A stretch of DNA of 64,000 nt from Luteimonas wenzhouensis. Its GTDB lineage: Bacteria; Pseudomonadota; Gammaproteobacteria; Xanthomonadales; Xanthomonadaceae. Location: positions 310,001 to 374,000 of the forward strand of contig NZ_VOHE01000002.1 of the NCBI RefSeq assembly GCF_007859305.1, given 5' to 3'. The notes below the pieces were generated by a model that worked only from the letters and a program-made list of their open reading frames with translations, ran no database searches and was not told where the DNA came from. Both the position numbers and the translations under genes were made by a program. Below are positions 46,787 to 57,142 of this stretch, piece by piece (the stretch's first letter is position 1; each line of letters opens with the position of its first letter).

Positions 46787-47869
46787 ATGCGACCGATGCC
46801 CACGTTGCTCTCCGCCGCGCTCGCCGCCGCCCTCGCCGCGTGCTCGCCCCAGCCGGGCACGAACGGCGGCCCGGCCGATGCTGCCGCAGGCGCGGATCGC
46901 GAAGCCACCGCGCCGCTGGAAGCCGTCGGCCGGCTGACCACGTGGAATGCCGCGTTCGCCGACGTGGTCGAGGGCGATGCGCGCGTCGAGAAGCTCACCG
47001 CCGACACGTTCACCTGGTCGGAAGGCCCGGCCTGGGTGGCCGACGGCGGCTACCTGCTGTTCAACGACGTGCCCGAGAACCGGATGTACCGCTGGTCCGA
47101 ACCGGACGGCCTGTCGGTGTTCCTCGAGCCCTCGGGCTACGACGGCCCGCCGCTGGAGGAGCTGCGCGAGGCCGGGGCCAACGGCCTGTTCGCCGAAAGC
47201 GCCGGCAGCGTGCTGCTGGCCGACTCGGGCTCGCGCCTGGTCGCGCGCCTGAAGCCGGGCGACAAGTCGCGCACCACCCTCGCCGACCGCTTCGGCGGCA
47301 AGCGCTTCAACAGCCCCAACGACGTGGTCGCGCGCGCCGACGGCGCGGTGTTCTTCACCGATCCGCCGTACGGGCTCAAGGAGTTCGACCAATCGCCGGC
47401 GAAGGAGCTGCCGCACAACGGCGTCTACCGGATCGACACGGACGGGGCCGTGCACCTGCTCGACGACAGCCTCACCCGGCCCAACGGCATCGCGCTCTCG
47501 CCGGACGGCAACACGCTCTACGTCGCGAACTCCGACCCGGACCACCCGGTCTGGATCGCCTACACGCTCGATGCCGCCGGCGACGTGGTCGAACGCCGCC
47601 AGTTCGCCGATGCCTCCGACCTCGTCGGCGACGACGCGCCGGGCCTGCCCGATGGCATTGCCGTGGCGGCCGACGGCACGATCTTCGCCACCGGCCCCGG
47701 GGGCGTGCTGGTATTCGCGCCCGACGGCACCCGCCTGGGCCGGATCGAGACCGGCAGCGCGATCGCCAACTGCGCCTTCGGCGACGACGGCCGCACGCTG
47801 TACATGACCTCGCACAAGTTCCTCGCGCGGGTGCGGCTGAAGGTGGCGGGCCTGGGCTTCCAAGGCTAG
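46787..47869 (+). CDS. SMP-30/gluconolactonase-family lipoprotein, probable xylonolactonase
   Basis: 360 residues, six-bladed propeller lactonase. Metal ligands: Glu in TWSEGPAWV, Asn in [13 protein letters not shown], Asn/Asp in [17 protein letters not shown], and Asp in [15 protein letters not shown] lipoprotein signal ([19 protein letters not shown], Cys19) places it in the periplasm, so the lactone would be hydrolysed outside the cytoplasm and the acid imported, perhaps by the GntP permease. The ATG at 46787 has AAGGA seven bases before it. Its stop overlaps the uxuB stop on the other strand. Confidence 0.85.
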   Translation: MRPMPTLLSAALAAALAACSPQPGTNGGPADAAAGADREATAPLEAVGRLTTWNAAFADVVEGDARVEKLTADTFTWSEGPAWVADGGYLLFNDVPENRMYRWSEPDGLSVFLEPSGYDGPPLEELREAGANGLFAESAGSVLLADSGSRLVARLKPGDKSRTTLADRFGGKRFNSPNDVVARADGAVFFTDPPYGLKEFDQSPAKELPHNGVYRIDTDGAVHLLDDSLTRPNGIALSPDGNTLYVANSDPDHPVWIAYTLDAAGDVVERRQFADASDLVGDDAPGLPDGIAVAADGTIFATGPGGVLVFAPDGTRLGRIETGSAIANCAFGDDGRTLYMTSHKFLARVRLKVAGLGFQG

Positions 47870-49383
47870 GCCTGTACGGCGGCGGCGAGCGCGCGCGCCA
47901 CGGCCGCCGGCCCGCCGTCGCCGAGCGCAGCGTAGGCTTCGACCGCGGCCGCGACGAAGCGGGCATCGGTGGCCAGGGCGCCGAACACGGACTCCAGGGC
48001 GAGGAAACCGGCGACGTCGTGCGCGGCGTCGCCGGTGGCGGCCGCGCCGATCCGCAGCAGCTGCGCGGACATCGGATCGGACAGCTCCGCCCCCGCACGC
48101 GCCTGCCGGACGACGAAGTGCAGCCAGCCGGCCACGACCAGCGCCAGCCGGTCGATGCGCCCGCCCTGCGCCAGTGCGTCGGCCATCGTGCCCAGCACCC
48201 GCACCGGCAGCTTCTGCGAGCCGTCCCAGGCGATCTGCGACAGCAGGTGGGCGATGGCGGGGTTGCGGAAGCGCTCGAGCACCGCGCCGATGTAGGCGTC
48301 CGGATCGAAGCCGACCGGCAGCGCCAGCGTGGGCAGGATGTCCTCGCGCATGATCCGCTCGATGAACCCGGCCAGCACCGGTTCGCGCATCGCCTCGGCC
48401 ACCGTGCCCATGCCGGTCAGCAAACCGAGGTAGGCCAGCGCCGAGTGCGGCGCGTTGAGCAGGCGCAACTTGGCCCGGTCCCAGCCCTCGACCTCGCTGC
48501 TGATCACCACGCCCACGCGTTCGAACGGGGGACGTCCGGCGCGGAAGTCGTCCTCCACCACCCACTGCGCATACGCTTCGCGCTGCACGGGCCAGGCATC
48601 CTCCACGCCGAGCGCGGATGCGACCTGCGCGCGCAGCGCATCGTCGGTGGCCGGCGTGATGCTGTCCACCATCGAGCGCGGGAAGCCGACGTGGTCCTCG
48701 ATCCAGCCGGCCAGGCCGCGATCGACGCGGCGCGCGTAGTCGAGCACCGCCCGGCGCAGGCGGCCGCCGTTGTCGGCCAGGTTGTCGCAGCTGAGCACGG
48801 TGTAGGGTGCCAGTCCGCGCTCGCGGCGCTCGCGCAGGCCGGCGACCAGCCAGCCGATGGCGGTGATCGGCTGCTCGGGCTGGACCAGGTCGCGGCTGAC
48901 GTCGGGGTGCGCCGCGTCGATGCCGTCGGCCGACAGGCAGTAGCCCTTCTCGGTGATGGTGAGCGTCACCAGGCGCACGTCGGGATCGACCAGCCGCGAC
49001 ATCACCGCGCGGCGCTGCTGCGGCGCGCACAGCACCTCCCGGATCGAGCCGATCACCCGCAGCGAGGGGCGCTCGCCCAGCAGCGCGAGCGTGTACAGGC
49101 CGTCCTGCGGCTGCAGCGCGTCGCGCACGTCGGGGCTGCGCAGCGACACCGCGCAGACCGCCCAGCCCGGGTCGTGCGCCAGCAGGTCGTCGACGTACAC
49201 CGCCTGGTGGGCGCGGTGGAACGCGCCGGGGCCGAAATGGACGATGCCGATGCGGGTGGCGTCGCGGTCGTACCCGGGTCGCTGCACGGAGGCCGGCAGG
49301 CCCGGAAGGGTGGCCGGCGACAGCCGCGCCGCCGGCCCGGTCGCGGCTCCGCCGTCGTGCGCGATGGGCCACACGCTGTTCAC
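47866..49383 (-). CDS. uxuB: Fructuronate reductase (mannitol dehydrogenase family)
   Basis: 505 residues, polyol long-chain dehydrogenase. NAD-binding N-terminus IGIVHFGPGAFHRAHQAVYVDDLL; catalytic K-x5-N-x-x-H in AKLRLLNAPHSALAYLG. It reduces fructuronate to D-mannonate. Mannitol dehydrogenase or tagaturonate reductase are alternatives, but uxaC and manD in the same region make fructuronate the best guess. Its start overlaps the GH3 gene stop by 4 bases; it is the last gene of the minus-strand six-gene unit that begins with the GH67 gene. Confidence 0.9.
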   Translation of the reverse strand: MNSVWPIAHDGGAATGPAARLSPATLPGLPASVQRPGYDRDATRIGIVHFGPGAFHRAHQAVYVDDLLAHDPGWAVCAVSLRSPDVRDALQPQDGLYTLALLGERPSLRVIGSIREVLCAPQQRRAVMSRLVDPDVRLVTLTITEKGYCLSADGIDAAHPDVSRDLVQPEQPITAIGWLVAGLRERRERGLAPYTVLSCDNLADNGGRLRRAVLDYARRVDRGLAGWIEDHVGFPRSMVDSITPATDDALRAQVASALGVEDAWPVQREAYAQWVVEDDFRAGRPPFERVGVVISSEVEGWDRAKLRLLNAPHSALAYLGLLTGMGTVAEAMREPVLAGFIERIMREDILPTLALPVGFDPDAYIGAVLERFRNPAIAHLLSQIAWDGSQKLPVRVLGTMADALAQGGRIDRLALVVAGWLHFVVRQARAGAELSDPMSAQLLRIGAAATGDAAHDVAGFLALESVFGALATDARFVAAAVEAYAALGDGGPAAVARALAAAVQA

Positions 49384-52118
49384 GGCGCGCGCACCTCCAC
49401 CTCGGCGCTGGCGCGGATGTCGGCGCTGGAGGCGCCCACTTCCACCAGGTAGCGGCCCGGATCGACGGCGTAGGCGCCGGCCTGCTCGTCGTAGTGGCGC
49501 AGGTCCTTCTCCGGCGCAAAGGTGAAGGTGACCTCGCGCGACTCGCCCGGCGCCAGGTGGATCCGCTCGAACCCGCGCAGTTCACGGATCGCGCGCGGAC
49601 GCTTCGGTTCCAGCGCCCGCAGGTACAGCTGCACCACTTCGTCGCCGGCGCGCGTGCCGCCGTTGCGCACGCTGACGGTGGCGGTGACCCGGCCACCGGC
49701 ATCGACCGTCGCACGGTCGAGCCGCACGTCACCGTACTCGAACGTCGTGTACGACAGGCCATGGCCGAACGGATACAGCGGCTCGCCGCGGAAGTACCGG
49801 TAGGTCCGGCCCTCCATGGCGTAGTCGTCGAACGCGGGCAGCGGTTCGTCGGCCTTGTAGAAGGTCACCGGCAGGCGGCCGGCCGGGTTGTGGTCGCCGA
49901 ACAGGACGTCGGCCACGGCATTGCCGCCGCGCTGCCCCGGATACCAGGCGACGAGGATCGCGGGCAGGTGGTCCTTCGCCCAGTCGATGCCCAGCGCGGA
50001 GCCGGTGGTCAGCACCAGCACCACCGGCTTGCCGGTGGCGTGCAGCGCCTCGAGCAGCCGCTGCTGCGTCGCGGGCAGGCGGATGTCGGTGCGGTCGCCG
50101 CCGGCGAAGCCCGGGAAGTCGACCTTCATCTCCTCGCCCTCGACGTCGCCGGTCAGCCCGCCGACGAAGACGATCGCATCGGCGCTGCGCGCGGCCTCCA
50201 TCGCCTCCTCGAACGGCGGCTTCGCGCCGGGCAGGTCCCAGGCCAGGCGCACCGCCGCGTCGCGCTCGTGCTCGTAGTACTCCAGGCGGATGTCGTAGGC
50301 CCGGCCGCCCTCGAGCTCCACCTCGACCGAGTCCGCGCGCAGGCGCTCGGCGTCCTCCCAGCGGTCGAGCAGCAGCTCGCCGTCCAGGTAGAGGCGGAAG
50401 CCGTCGTTGGCGCCGGCCTCGAGGCGATAGCGTCCGCTCACCGGCGGCAGCAGCTGGCCACTCCAGCGGATGCTGAAGCCGTCGTTGGGCACCGCGTTGT
50501 CCGGACCGGCCTCGCCGCGCGCCATCAGGTTGTCGGTGGGCGAGCCGCGGTCCCAGCGGAAGCCGATCTGCGCATCCACGCGCACCAGCACCGGTTCGCC
50601 GGCCAGGTCCTTGTTGCGGAAGTACTCGCCGCGCAGGCCGCGCTCGTTGGTGCCGGTGCCGGGGCGCAGGTACTGCGGCTCGATCAGCGGCGTGGCCGCC
50701 GGGTCCTCGCGTCCTTCCACCAGGTCCACGCCGCGCGCGTACACCACCTCCACGCCCGGCACCGCTTCGCGGATGCCGCGCAGCACCGTGACCGGATCGG
50801 CCGGGGTGCCGTAGTAGTTGCCGAGCAGGGCCATGGTGTCGTCCGCGGTCGGACCGATCACGGCCAGCCGGCGGATGTCCTTCGACAGCGGCAGCACGCC
50901 GTCGTTCTTCAGCAGCACGATGGACTCCTGCGCCACGCGCCGCGCCAGCGCGTCGTGTTCCGGCGCCTGGTTGACCTCGTACGGGATGTCCGCCCAGCGC
51001 ACGGACCCGGGCGGGTCGAACATGCCCAGCTCCATGCGCGTGGTCATCAGCCGGGTCAGCGCGTCGTCCAGCTCGGCTTCGCTGATCAGGCCCTTGCGCA
51101 CCGCCACCGGCAGGTGCTCGGCATAGGTGCTGCCGCAGTTGAGCTCGGTGCCGTTCTTCACCGCCAGCGCTGCCGCCTCTTCGGGCGTGGCGACGATCCT
51201 GTGGTTCTCCCAGATGTCCACGATCGCCCAGCAGTCGGACATCACGTAGCCCTTGAAGCCCCACTGCTCGCGCAGGATGTCGCGCAGCAGCAGCTTGCTG
51301 GCACTCGCCGATTCGCCGTAGACGCGGTTGTAGGCGCCCATCACCGCCTGGACGCGCCCTTCCCTCACCAGTGCCTCGAACGCCGGCAGGTAGGTCTCCC
51401 ACAGGTCGCGCGGGCTGGGATGGACGTCGAAGGTGTGGCGGTCGGCCTCGGGCCCGCTGTGGACGGCGAAATGCTTGGCGGTGGCGTCGAGCTTGCGGTG
51501 CACCGGGTCGAGCGGCTCGCCGGTGCGCGGATCCATGCCCTGCAGGCCGCGCACGAACGACACGCCCATGCGCGCGGTGAGGAACGGGTCCTCGCCGTAG
51601 GTCTCCTGGCCGCGGCCCCAGCGCGGGTCGCGGAAGATGTTGATGTTCGGCGACCAGAAGGTCAGGCCCTGGTAGCGGCCGTGCTGGCCGTTGCGCAGGG
51701 CCTCGTGGTGCTTGGCGCGGGCCTCGTCGCTGATGGTCCTGGCGACCTGGTCCATCAGCGGCACGTCGAAGGTCGCGGCCATGCCAATCGCCTGCGGGAA
51801 CACGGTGGCGGCGCCGGCGCGGGCCACGCCGTGCAGGGCCTCGTTCCACCATTCGTACTCCGGCACCCCGAGGCGTTCGATCGCCGGGGAGTCGTTCTGC
51901 ATCTGCGCGGCCTTCTCCTCCAACGTCATCCGTGACACCAGCGCGGCGGCGCGTTCCTCGAATCCGAGCGAGGTGTCGAGCCAGGGGCGGTCGCCGTCGT
52001 CGGCCTGGAGCGCAACGACCGGGATCGCGGCGAGGAGCGTGGCGGCGCACGCGCGCGCCAGCCGGCGCAGGGCCGGTCCGGTGCGGCGAGCGGATGCCTG
52101 TGGCGGGTGTACCTGCAT
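49380..52118 (-). CDS. GH3 beta-xylosidase/beta-glucosidase with an inserted PA14 domain
   Basis: 912 residues. Signal-type N-terminus (basic, then ACAATLLAAIPVVALQA). GH3 N-domain with nucleophile Asp in GYVMSDCWAIVD, and the KHFAVHSGPE loop; GH3 C-domain (residues ~370-700) interrupted by a PA14 domain (~455-600; GEYFRNKDLAGEPVLVRVD, RLEAGANDGFRLYLDGELLL); C-terminal fibronectin-like domain. Similar proteins hydrolyse xylo-oligosaccharides from the non-reducing end. The ATG at 52118 has GGGAGG nine bases upstream; one eight codons earlier lacks it. 25 bases after the GH43 gene. Confidence 0.9.
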   Translation of the reverse strand: MQVHPPQASARRTGPALRRLARACAATLLAAIPVVALQADDGDRPWLDTSLGFEERAAALVSRMTLEEKAAQMQNDSPAIERLGVPEYEWWNEALHGVARAGAATVFPQAIGMAATFDVPLMDQVARTISDEARAKHHEALRNGQHGRYQGLTFWSPNINIFRDPRWGRGQETYGEDPFLTARMGVSFVRGLQGMDPRTGEPLDPVHRKLDATAKHFAVHSGPEADRHTFDVHPSPRDLWETYLPAFEALVREGRVQAVMGAYNRVYGESASASKLLLRDILREQWGFKGYVMSDCWAIVDIWENHRIVATPEEAAALAVKNGTELNCGSTYAEHLPVAVRKGLISEAELDDALTRLMTTRMELGMFDPPGSVRWADIPYEVNQAPEHDALARRVAQESIVLLKNDGVLPLSKDIRRLAVIGPTADDTMALLGNYYGTPADPVTVLRGIREAVPGVEVVYARGVDLVEGREDPAATPLIEPQYLRPGTGTNERGLRGEYFRNKDLAGEPVLVRVDAQIGFRWDRGSPTDNLMARGEAGPDNAVPNDGFSIRWSGQLLPPVSGRYRLEAGANDGFRLYLDGELLLDRWEDAERLRADSVEVELEGGRAYDIRLEYYEHERDAAVRLAWDLPGAKPPFEEAMEAARSADAIVFVGGLTGDVEGEEMKVDFPGFAGGDRTDIRLPATQQRLLEALHATGKPVVLVLTTGSALGIDWAKDHLPAILVAWYPGQRGGNAVADVLFGDHNPAGRLPVTFYKADEPLPAFDDYAMEGRTYRYFRGEPLYPFGHGLSYTTFEYGDVRLDRATVDAGGRVTATVSVRNGGTRAGDEVVQLYLRALEPKRPRAIRELRGFERIHLAPGESREVTFTFAPEKDLRHYDEQAGAYAVDPGRYLVEVGASSADIRASAEVEVRAP

Positions 52119-52143
52119 GTCCGTGTCCCTCCCGCGGGTCATG

Positions 52144-53886
52144 TCACTGCGCGGCGCGTTCGTCGCGCGCGTAGGGGCCGAGCGTGGCGCCGATGAAGCC
52201 GCCGGCCACGTCGGTGCTCAGGATCGTGCCGTCGGCGTCGCGCACCAGCCACTGCACGCCCTCGCCGCCGTCGAAGCCGAAGCCGTAGCGGCCTTCGTCG
52301 CCCTCGATGTGCAGGACGAGCTGGCCGGGGGCTGCGATCGACTGCGTGGCCACCACCTCCGGATCGCCCTCGCCCGCCTTCTTCTCGAGGAACACCTCGA
52401 GCCGGTCGCCGTCGCGGCGCGCGCCCAGGAAGTACCAGTGGTCGTCGCCCTGGAACGCGGCCAGGCCGGCGGCCACGCCCGGCGCCGGCGGCTCCAGCGC
52501 GGTGGAGGCCTCGAACACGAGGTGCTGCTGGCGGCGGGCGTAGAAGGACATGTTGACCTTGGCGTCCAGGCGTTCGCGCAGCGGATGGATGGTCAGCCAG
52601 CCCGGGCGCGAGCTGCCGTCGTACCACTGGGTCTTCGGCACCCGCGGCGTCATCCAGCCCTTGCCGAGCTCGACCACGTCGAACTCGTCGCGCCAGGTGA
52701 AGTTGCCGGTCATCGGCGCCTGGTCGGCCGGCGTCTTCATCCACGACGGACCCGGCAGCACGTACGGGATCTTCTCGCCGCGCGGCAGGATCACCGGCCA
52801 GCCGTCCTTCCAGGTCACCGGCAGCAGGAAGGTCTCGCGGCCGGTGTTGTAGTGGTCGCGGCCGTAGTTGCGGCTGGCCAGGAAGGTGGCCCACCAGGTG
52901 CCGTCCGGCCCCTGCACCATGTCGGCATGGCCGGCGTTGGTCACCGGCAGCGGGCGGTCGGGGTCGAGGTCGCGCTGGGTGAGGATCGGGTTGTGCTCGT
53001 AGGGCTCGTACGGCCCCCACACGTCGCGGCTGCGCAGGACCACCTGCGAGTGCTGCGGGCCGGTGCCGCCTTCGGCGTCGCTGAGGTAGTACCAGCCGTC
53101 GACCTTGTAGATGTGCGGGCCTTCGATCCAGATCGGGTTCTCTTCCGGCTTCACTCCGCCGTCGATCAGCACCTTGCGCGGGCCGAACGGCTTGCCGCTG
53201 GCGATGTCGATCTCCTGCAGCCAGATCGCGCGGTGGCCGTCGTAGCGCACCGGCACTTCCGGCTCGTCGTTGTTGAGGATGTAGACCTTGCCGTCGTCGT
53301 CGAAGAACAGCGACGGATCGATGCCGCCGATGGTCGGCAGCCAGATCGGGTCGGACCAGGGGCCGGCCGGATCCTTGGCGGTGACCATGAAGTTGCCACC
53401 GGCGTCGACCGAGGTGTTGACCACGTAGAAGGTGCCGTCGTGGTACTCGATCGCCGGCGCGAACACGCCGCGCGACATGCCCAGGCCGTCGAAGTCCAGC
53501 TGCCCGGGGCGATGGATGGCGTTTCCGACCTGCGTCCAGTGCACCAGGTCCTCGCTCTCGAACACCGGGATGCCGGGGAAGAACGAGAAGGTCGAGGCCA
53601 CGAGGTAGAACTTGCCGTTGGCCGCGGTGATGCTGGGGTCGGAATGGAAGCCGGCCAGGATGGGGTTGCGGAAGTGTCCTTCCGGCAGCGGTTCCTCGAA
53701 CGCAGCGTCGCGGCCGGTGTACTCGAACCAGTCGAAGTGGACCGGCGGCGCCGGGTCGGCGCTCGCCTCCCCGGCCGCCTGCCCGGCCGCCGGGGTCGAA
53801 GGCTGCCCGCTGCACGCGGCGAGCGCGAGCGCGGCCAGGGCGGCGAGCATGCCGGCCGCCAGGCGGCGTGGTTGCGTGATGGTCAT
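52144..53886 (-). CDS. GH43 lipoprotein beta-xylosidase/arabinofuranosidase
   Basis: 580 residues. Lipoprotein signal (lipobox ALAAC; Cys25), short linker, then the GH43 propeller with Asp in GFHSDPSITAANG, Asp in GGIDPSLFFDDDG and Glu in WIEGPHIYKVDG, followed by a C-terminal beta-sandwich (from ~residue 400). It thus works in the periplasm, in contrast with the cytoplasmic GH43 enzymes at 24934 and 38407. The start at 53886 is set by the signal peptide; the long upstream frame is antisense-free but overlaps manD and is rejected. Confidence 0.9.
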   Translation of the reverse strand: MTITQPRRLAAGMLAALAALALAACSGQPSTPAAGQAAGEASADPAPPVHFDWFEYTGRDAAFEEPLPEGHFRNPILAGFHSDPSITAANGKFYLVASTFSFFPGIPVFESEDLVHWTQVGNAIHRPGQLDFDGLGMSRGVFAPAIEYHDGTFYVVNTSVDAGGNFMVTAKDPAGPWSDPIWLPTIGGIDPSLFFDDDGKVYILNNDEPEVPVRYDGHRAIWLQEIDIASGKPFGPRKVLIDGGVKPEENPIWIEGPHIYKVDGWYYLSDAEGGTGPQHSQVVLRSRDVWGPYEPYEHNPILTQRDLDPDRPLPVTNAGHADMVQGPDGTWWATFLASRNYGRDHYNTGRETFLLPVTWKDGWPVILPRGEKIPYVLPGPSWMKTPADQAPMTGNFTWRDEFDVVELGKGWMTPRVPKTQWYDGSSRPGWLTIHPLRERLDAKVNMSFYARRQQHLVFEASTALEPPAPGVAAGLAAFQGDDHWYFLGARRDGDRLEVFLEKKAGEGDPEVVATQSIAAPGQLVLHIEGDEGRYGFGFDGGEGVQWLVRDADGTILSTDVAGGFIGATLGPYARDERAAQ

Positions 53887-53909
53887 GTTCCGTCCTCTCC
53901 GTCCAGTGT

Positions 53910-55157
53910 TCACCAGTCCCACATCGAGCCGTCTTCCAGGCGCGCGATCGGCAGCTGCCTGGGCGAGTACGGATACTTCGCCGCCAGCTTCTCGTCGATG
54001 TCGACGCCGATGCCAGGGGTGTCGCCCACGTGCAGGCGCCCGTCGCGCAGCGCGTAGTCGTGCGGGAACACCGCGTCGGTTTCGTCGGTGTGGAACATGT
54101 ACTCCTGGATGCCGAAGTTCGGAACCCAGGTATCGAAGTGCAGCGCCGCGCCCATGGTCACCGGCGACAGGTCGGTGGCGCCGTGGAAGCCCGTGCGCAC
54201 CTGGTGCAGGGCGGCGAAGTCGGCCAGCCGGCGGATGTGGGTGATGCCGCCGCCGTGCACGATGGTGGTGCGGATGTAGTCGATCAGCTGGTGCTCGATC
54301 AGGTGCTTGCAGTCCCAGATCGAATTGAACACTTCGCCCACCGCCAGCGGGGTGACCGAGTGCCTGCGGATCAGCTCGAACGACTTCTGGTGCTCCGCCG
54401 GGGTCGCGTCCTCGAGCCAGAACAGCCGGTAGGGCTCGAGCGCCTTGGCCAGGCGCGCGGCCTCGATCGGAGTCAGGCGGTGGTGCACGTCGTGCAGCAG
54501 CTCCACCTCGTCGCCGTGGTCCTTGCGCAGCTGCTCGAACAGCTTCGGCGCGACCTCCAGGTAGCGCGGCGTGTTCCATTCGGTCTCGACCGGCAGCTCG
54601 CTCTCGGCCGGCTCGTAGGCACGGCCTGAGGACACGCCGTAGGGCTTCTTCACGCCCGGGACGCCGCACTGCGCGCGCACCGCGAGGAAGCCCTGCTCGA
54701 TGAAGCGGCCGACCGCGTCGGACGCCTCGGCGATGTCGCGCCCGTTGGCGTGGCCGTAGACCAGCGCGCCTTCGCGCGAGCGCCCGCCCAGCAGCTGGTA
54801 CACCGGCATCCCGGCCATCTTGCCCAGGATGTCCCACAGCGCCACGTCGACCGCGGCGATCGCGCTCATGGTGACCGGGCCGCGGCGCCAGTACGCGCCG
54901 CGATAGAGGAACTGCCAGGTGTCCTCGATCCGGCCGGCGTCGCGGCCGATCAGGTTCGGCACCACGTGGTCCTGCAGGTACGAGGCCACGGCCAGTTCGC
55001 GGCCGTTGAGGGTGGCGTCGCCGAGGCCGTACACGCCCGAGCGCGTGGTGATCTTCAGGGTGACGAAGTTGCGCCCCGGGCAGGTGACGATGACCCTGGC
55101 GTCGACGATCTCGCGATCGTTCCTCGAACCGTGGGCGGGAGTGTCGTTGGTGTTCAT
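53910..55157 (-). CDS. manD: D-mannonate dehydratase of the enolase superfamily (ManD/RspA type)
   Basis: 415 residues, (beta/alpha)7-beta barrel. Metal ligands Asp in LLHDVHHRL, Glu in [13 protein letters not shown], Glu in [12 protein letters not shown]; late His/Glu in [10 protein letters not shown] and [25 protein letters not shown] is a ManD-type N-terminal block. It converts D-mannonate to 2-keto-3-deoxygluconate and stands in for the unrelated UxuA, which is not in the window. Some members of this group act weakly or on gluconate; context with uxaC and uxuB favours mannonate. It overlaps the esterase gene stop by 4 bases. Confidence 0.9.
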   Translation of the reverse strand: MNTNDTPAHGSRNDREIVDARVIVTCPGRNFVTLKITTRSGVYGLGDATLNGRELAVASYLQDHVVPNLIGRDAGRIEDTWQFLYRGAYWRRGPVTMSAIAAVDVALWDILGKMAGMPVYQLLGGRSREGALVYGHANGRDIAEASDAVGRFIEQGFLAVRAQCGVPGVKKPYGVSSGRAYEPAESELPVETEWNTPRYLEVAPKLFEQLRKDHGDEVELLHDVHHRLTPIEAARLAKALEPYRLFWLEDATPAEHQKSFELIRRHSVTPLAVGEVFNSIWDCKHLIEHQLIDYIRTTIVHGGGITHIRRLADFAALHQVRTGFHGATDLSPVTMGAALHFDTWVPNFGIQEYMFHTDETDAVFPHDYALRDGRLHVGDTPGIGVDIDEKLAAKYPYSPRQLPIARLEDGSMWDW

Positions 55158-57142
55158 CGGGCGTGGTCGTCGTCGATCATCGGGGGAACGGGCAGTTCGA
55201 ACGGACCGGCCGGCAGGCCGGCACCGTCGAACAGGGTGCAGACGGGGCTGTCGGCCCAGCAGTAGCGCACGCGCGTGGCGGCATGCGCGCCGGGGGCCTG
55301 CAGGGTGACGCGGTCGAAGCGGATCGAGGCCGTGGCGTAGCGGCAGCTGTCCTGGGTCTGGCCGCACAGCTCGAAGCCGATCGGGCCGTCCGCGCCATAG
55401 GCGACGAGGCCGTCGCTGGCGTCGCCGAACTCCACCACTACCGCGTCGCCGTTGCGCGCGACCGAGCGCGGCACCGGACCGGAGGGCGGGATCGCCTCGC
55501 CGTACACCACGTGGCGGGCGTTGCGCGCCAGGCGCCGCGCCAGCTCCTGCTTGTTGGTCGGGTGGATGTCGTAGCGGTCGCCGATGTCGATGGTGACCAC
55601 GAGGCCGGTGGCGTCGTCCTCGGCGGCGACCGCACGCTGGGCCTCGCGCATCCGCGCCCAGTCGCTCTCGGTGGGACGGGTCGGCGGCGCGCCGAAGTTC
55701 GGCAGCTGCACCACCAGCAGCGGCAGGCCGGCGCCGAAACGCTCGCGCCAGTCGCTGCGCAGCGTGCGCAACAGGTCGCCGTAGAACGCATGCTCGAAGG
55801 TGTTGGACTCGCCCTGGTACCAGAGCGCGCCGCGCAGGCCGTAGCGACCGATCGGCGCGATCATCCCGTTGTACAGGGTCGACAGTCCCGCCGCGCTCTG
55901 CCACGGCGCGCGGGGCGGATCGCCCAGGTCCGGCGGCACCACCCGGTAGCGCCAGCCGCGGTCGAGCGGGATCCGGGTGCCGTCGGCCAGGCGCAGGGCA
56001 TGCGCCGACGCGGGGCCGGCGAGGCCACCGTCGCGCCAGGTGTCGAGCACGTTCACCGACACGGTGTTGGCACCGGCGCGCAGCAGGCCCGCCGGCAGCG
56101 GATACTCGCGCCCGGCGCCGGCGCCGTAGGTGCTGCCGACGCCCACGCCGTTCACCCAGGTCATGTCGATCTCGTCGGCCGGCCCGAGTTCCAGCACCGC
56201 CTCCTGCGCCGCCTGCGCGGCGTCGAGCTCCACCGTGGTGAGGTACCAGACCATGCCATTGAAGTCGGCGAGTTCCGGCACGCCCCAGTGCTCCCAGGCG
56301 CCGAGCTGCGCCGGCGCGTCGCGCCACTGGCCGCCGCCCTCGCCCTCCCACGGGCGGTCGTCGGCGGCGATGCCCTCCAGGCCGCTCCACCACGCCTGCC
56401 AGAGTTCGCCCCAGGCACCGACGGCACCGACCGGATCGACGGCATAGCGGTCGAGCACGTCGAGTTCGCCGTCGTAGCGGCCAAGGCGGCGCAGCGCCGG
56501 CGCGCTGGTCCAGGCCTGGATCCGCGAACCGCCCCAGGCGGCCTCGACCAGGCCCATCGGCACGTCCACGTGCTTCTGCAGCTCACGCGCGAAGAAATAG
56601 CAGGCCGCGGAGAACTCGCGCACCGACTCGGGGCTCACCGGCTGCCACTCCACCGGCTGGTCGAAGGTCGCGCGCGGCGCCACGGCGGCCACCTGCGGCA
56701 CGGTGAACAGGCGGATGCGGTCGTTGCCGGCGCCGGCGATCTCGGCCCGCGCGTCGAGCGCGCGCCAGACCTGCAGTTCCATGTTCGACTGGCCCGAACA
56801 CAACCACACGTCGCCGACCAGCACGTCGCGCACACGCTGGCTGCGGTCGCCGGCCGTCGCCACCAGCTCGTAAGGACCACCGGCGCGCAGCGCGGGCACC
56901 GTGGCCTCCCAGTGTCCATCGCCGTCGGCGCGCGCGCGGACCCGGCGGCCGGCCAGTTCCACCCGCACGCTCGCGCCCGGCGGCGCCTCGCCGTACACGC
57001 GGATCGGCCGGTCGCGCTGCAGCACCGCGTGGTCGGAGAACATCGCGTGCAGCAACGGCGGTGCCTCCTGGGCCGTGGCGACGACGGGAAGCAGGACCGC
57101 GGCGATGGCCGCGAGCCATGCGTGGAGTGGCCTTCGGATCAT
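55154..57142 (-). CDS. SGNH-family acetyl-esterase (sialate O-acetylesterase type; probable acetylxylan esterase)
   Basis: 662 residues. Signal peptide of ~24 residues ending VVATA; beta-domain ([17 protein letters not shown]), then the SGNH hydrolase: Ser in [14 protein letters not shown], the LWYQGESN block, and Asp-x-x-His in [16 protein letters not shown] jelly-roll domain is inserted (~residues 270-370). Annotated elsewhere as sialate O-acetylesterases, such proteins in xylan loci remove acetyl groups from xylose residues. Start overlaps the GH67 stop by 4 bases. Confidence 0.9.
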   Translation of the reverse strand: MIRRPLHAWLAAIAAVLLPVVATAQEAPPLLHAMFSDHAVLQRDRPIRVYGEAPPGASVRVELAGRRVRARADGDGHWEATVPALRAGGPYELVATAGDRSQRVRDVLVGDVWLCSGQSNMELQVWRALDARAEIAGAGNDRIRLFTVPQVAAVAPRATFDQPVEWQPVSPESVREFSAACYFFARELQKHVDVPMGLVEAAWGGSRIQAWTSAPALRRLGRYDGELDVLDRYAVDPVGAVGAWGELWQAWWSGLEGIAADDRPWEGEGGGQWRDAPAQLGAWEHWGVPELADFNGMVWYLTTVELDAAQAAQEAVLELGPADEIDMTWVNGVGVGSTYGAGAGREYPLPAGLLRAGANTVSVNVLDTWRDGGLAGPASAHALRLADGTRIPLDRGWRYRVVPPDLGDPPRAPWQSAAGLSTLYNGMIAPIGRYGLRGALWYQGESNTFEHAFYGDLLRTLRSDWRERFGAGLPLLVVQLPNFGAPPTRPTESDWARMREAQRAVAAEDDATGLVVTIDIGDRYDIHPTNKQELARRLARNARHVVYGEAIPPSGPVPRSVARNGDAVVVEFGDASDGLVAYGADGPIGFELCGQTQDSCRYATASIRFDRVTLQAPGAHAATRVRYCWADSPVCTLFDGAGLPAGPFELPVPPMIDDDHAR

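Noticed and set aside
52144..54837. N-terminal extension of the GH43 lipoprotein frame to 897 codons.
   Set aside because: The extension overlaps manD in another frame; the lipoprotein signal at 53886 defines the start.
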